Below, in pieces: positions 6,326 through 6,701 of a DNA stretch of 6,701 nucleotides; position 1 is the first letter of the stretch; every line of letters begins with the position of its first letter. The DNA is from Lentisphaeria bacterium (GTDB lineage: Bacteria; Verrucomicrobiota; Lentisphaeria; Victivallales; GWF2-50-93): NCBI GenBank assembly GCA_020056205.1, contig JAGVIF010000292.1:1-6701 (forward strand), read 5' to 3'. Both the position numbers and the translations under genes were made by a program. A model generated the notes under the pieces. The model had not been told where the DNA came from. It saw only the letters and a program-made list of their open reading frames with translations, and ran no database searches.

Positions 6326-6433
6326 CAGCAGACTCCAAGTATTTTTATTTTCTTCTGGACTTTTCAGCAGGATGAAATACAGTACGGCTCAGTGAACTGT
6401 GTATGTCAACTTTTTTACTTGGTTAAATTAACA
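6326..6433. other. Short intergenic region between murG terminator and the SixA-like gene
   Basis: This 108-base gap should contain the promoter of the next gene, but I cannot point to a convincing plus-strand pair of hexamers. It holds a 10-base direct repeat, TTTTCAGCAG, at 6322-6331 and 6361-6370, and a perfect palindrome GTTAA-A-TTAAC at 6422-6432 that touches the start codon region. That palindrome could be an operator or simply AT-rich coincidence. Confidence 0.4.
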
Positions 6434-6701
6434 ATGCTTGTAATTTTGATGAGAACGGTCGAGAGCGAATCGTCGGCTCCGTCAACCCGCGATTCGGAGA
6501 GAGGCATTACTGAATCCGGCAGGGGCGACGCCGTCTCTGCGGCGGCATTCATGAAATCGCTCGGCGTAGAACCCAGGCTTATCCTATCCAGTCCCTTCAA
6601 AAGAACAAGGGAAACGGCTGAAACAATAGCCGCCAATTTGTCATATCCTCCGCCGGTTCAAAACGCGCCCGGCATAATGCCAGGCTCAGGCGCGGATGAA
6701 C
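6434..6701 (+). CDS. SixA-like histidine phosphatase family protein lacking the RHG histidine (partial, runs off window)
   Basis: The open frame from ATG 6434 continues to the window end (89 codons visible, no stop). It resembles the N-terminal half of SixA, the phosphohistidine phosphatase of the histidine phosphatase superfamily: a short hydrophobic strand L-V-I-L-M-R (2-7), the D-S-E-R-G-I-T-E-S-G-R segment (20-30) matching the family's E-R-x-L-T-x-x-G-R, and L-I-L-S-S-P-F-K-R-T-R-E-T-A-E (49-63), matching the phosphate-binding arginine region. The family's R-H-G is R7-T8-V9 here, so the nucleophilic histidine is replaced by threonine. If the sequence is right, the protein is probably not an active phosphatase by the usual mechanism. 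No Shine-Dalgarno sequence is visible upstream. It lies after the murG terminator and is a separate unit. The C-terminal half, with the second catalytic histidine, is outside the window. Confidence 0.72.
   Translation, partial: MLVILMRTVESESSAPSTRDSERGITESGRGDAVSAAAFMKSLGVEPRLILSSPFKRTRETAETIAANLSYPPPVQNAPGIMPGSGADE

Noticed and set aside
6376..6412. Perfect TTGACA hexamer on the minus strand, upstream of the murG terminator
   Set aside because: No good -10 element occurs at 16-18 bases (the nearest TACTGT is poor and too far), and there is no minus-strand gene to drive. Antisense transcription would meet the near-symmetrical terminator.
6415..6636. 73-codon minus-strand frame opposite the SixA-like gene
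   Set aside because: The plus strand shows histidine-phosphatase family signatures over the same bases, while the minus-strand translation has none.

Overview
The window reads as chromosomal DNA from an uncultured member of the PVC superphylum (Planctomycetes, Verrucomicrobia, Lentisphaerae and relatives). The main reason is the first protein gene, which belongs to the small Minf_1886 / 'Verruc_Plancto-restricted' family that I know only from that group. Lentisphaerae, Kiritimatiellota or Verrucomicrobia are more likely than Planctomycetes, because the genome encodes peptidoglycan synthesis genes (ftsW, murG) and has moderate GC with A-rich runs. This placement is inferred from gene content, not from a search.

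Layout. Bases 1-371 hold no credible gene. They contain three kinds of short degenerate tandem repeat, two perfect inverted repeats and a weak promoter candidate. A tRNA-Thr(CGT) with an encoded CCA follows at 372-447. Only 25 bases later a tightly packed plus-strand operon begins. It contains a Minf_1886-family protein, a two-half M16 zinc peptidase homologue, a small chimera made from the two ends of a MetH-like methyltransferase, ftsW and murG. The first three junctions are four-base ATGA/GTGA overlaps (or near-overlaps), and murG starts inside the end of ftsW, so the five genes are probably translated from one message. A clear rho-independent terminator at 6290-6325 closes the operon. After about 110 bases a new plus-strand gene begins and runs off the window. 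It encodes a SixA-like histidine phosphatase fragment whose catalytic histidine is replaced by threonine.

How the genes work together. FtsW polymerises lipid II at the division site and MurG makes lipid II, so the distal half of the operon is a two-gene piece of the classical dcw cluster without murD or murC beside it. The proximal half (Minf_1886 protein, M16 peptidase homologue) has no established link to the envelope. The co-transcription is suggestive only.

The most unusual items are the MetH chimera, which keeps a clean reading frame but lacks both the zinc-cysteine part of the homocysteine domain and the corrinoid-binding histidine motif, and the SixA-like protein without its RHG histidine. 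Also worth a look are a long inverted repeat just upstream of the tRNA and two in-phase A7 slippery runs at the end of the chimera that point into the ftsW frame. I see no mobile element, CRISPR array or obvious new defence system.
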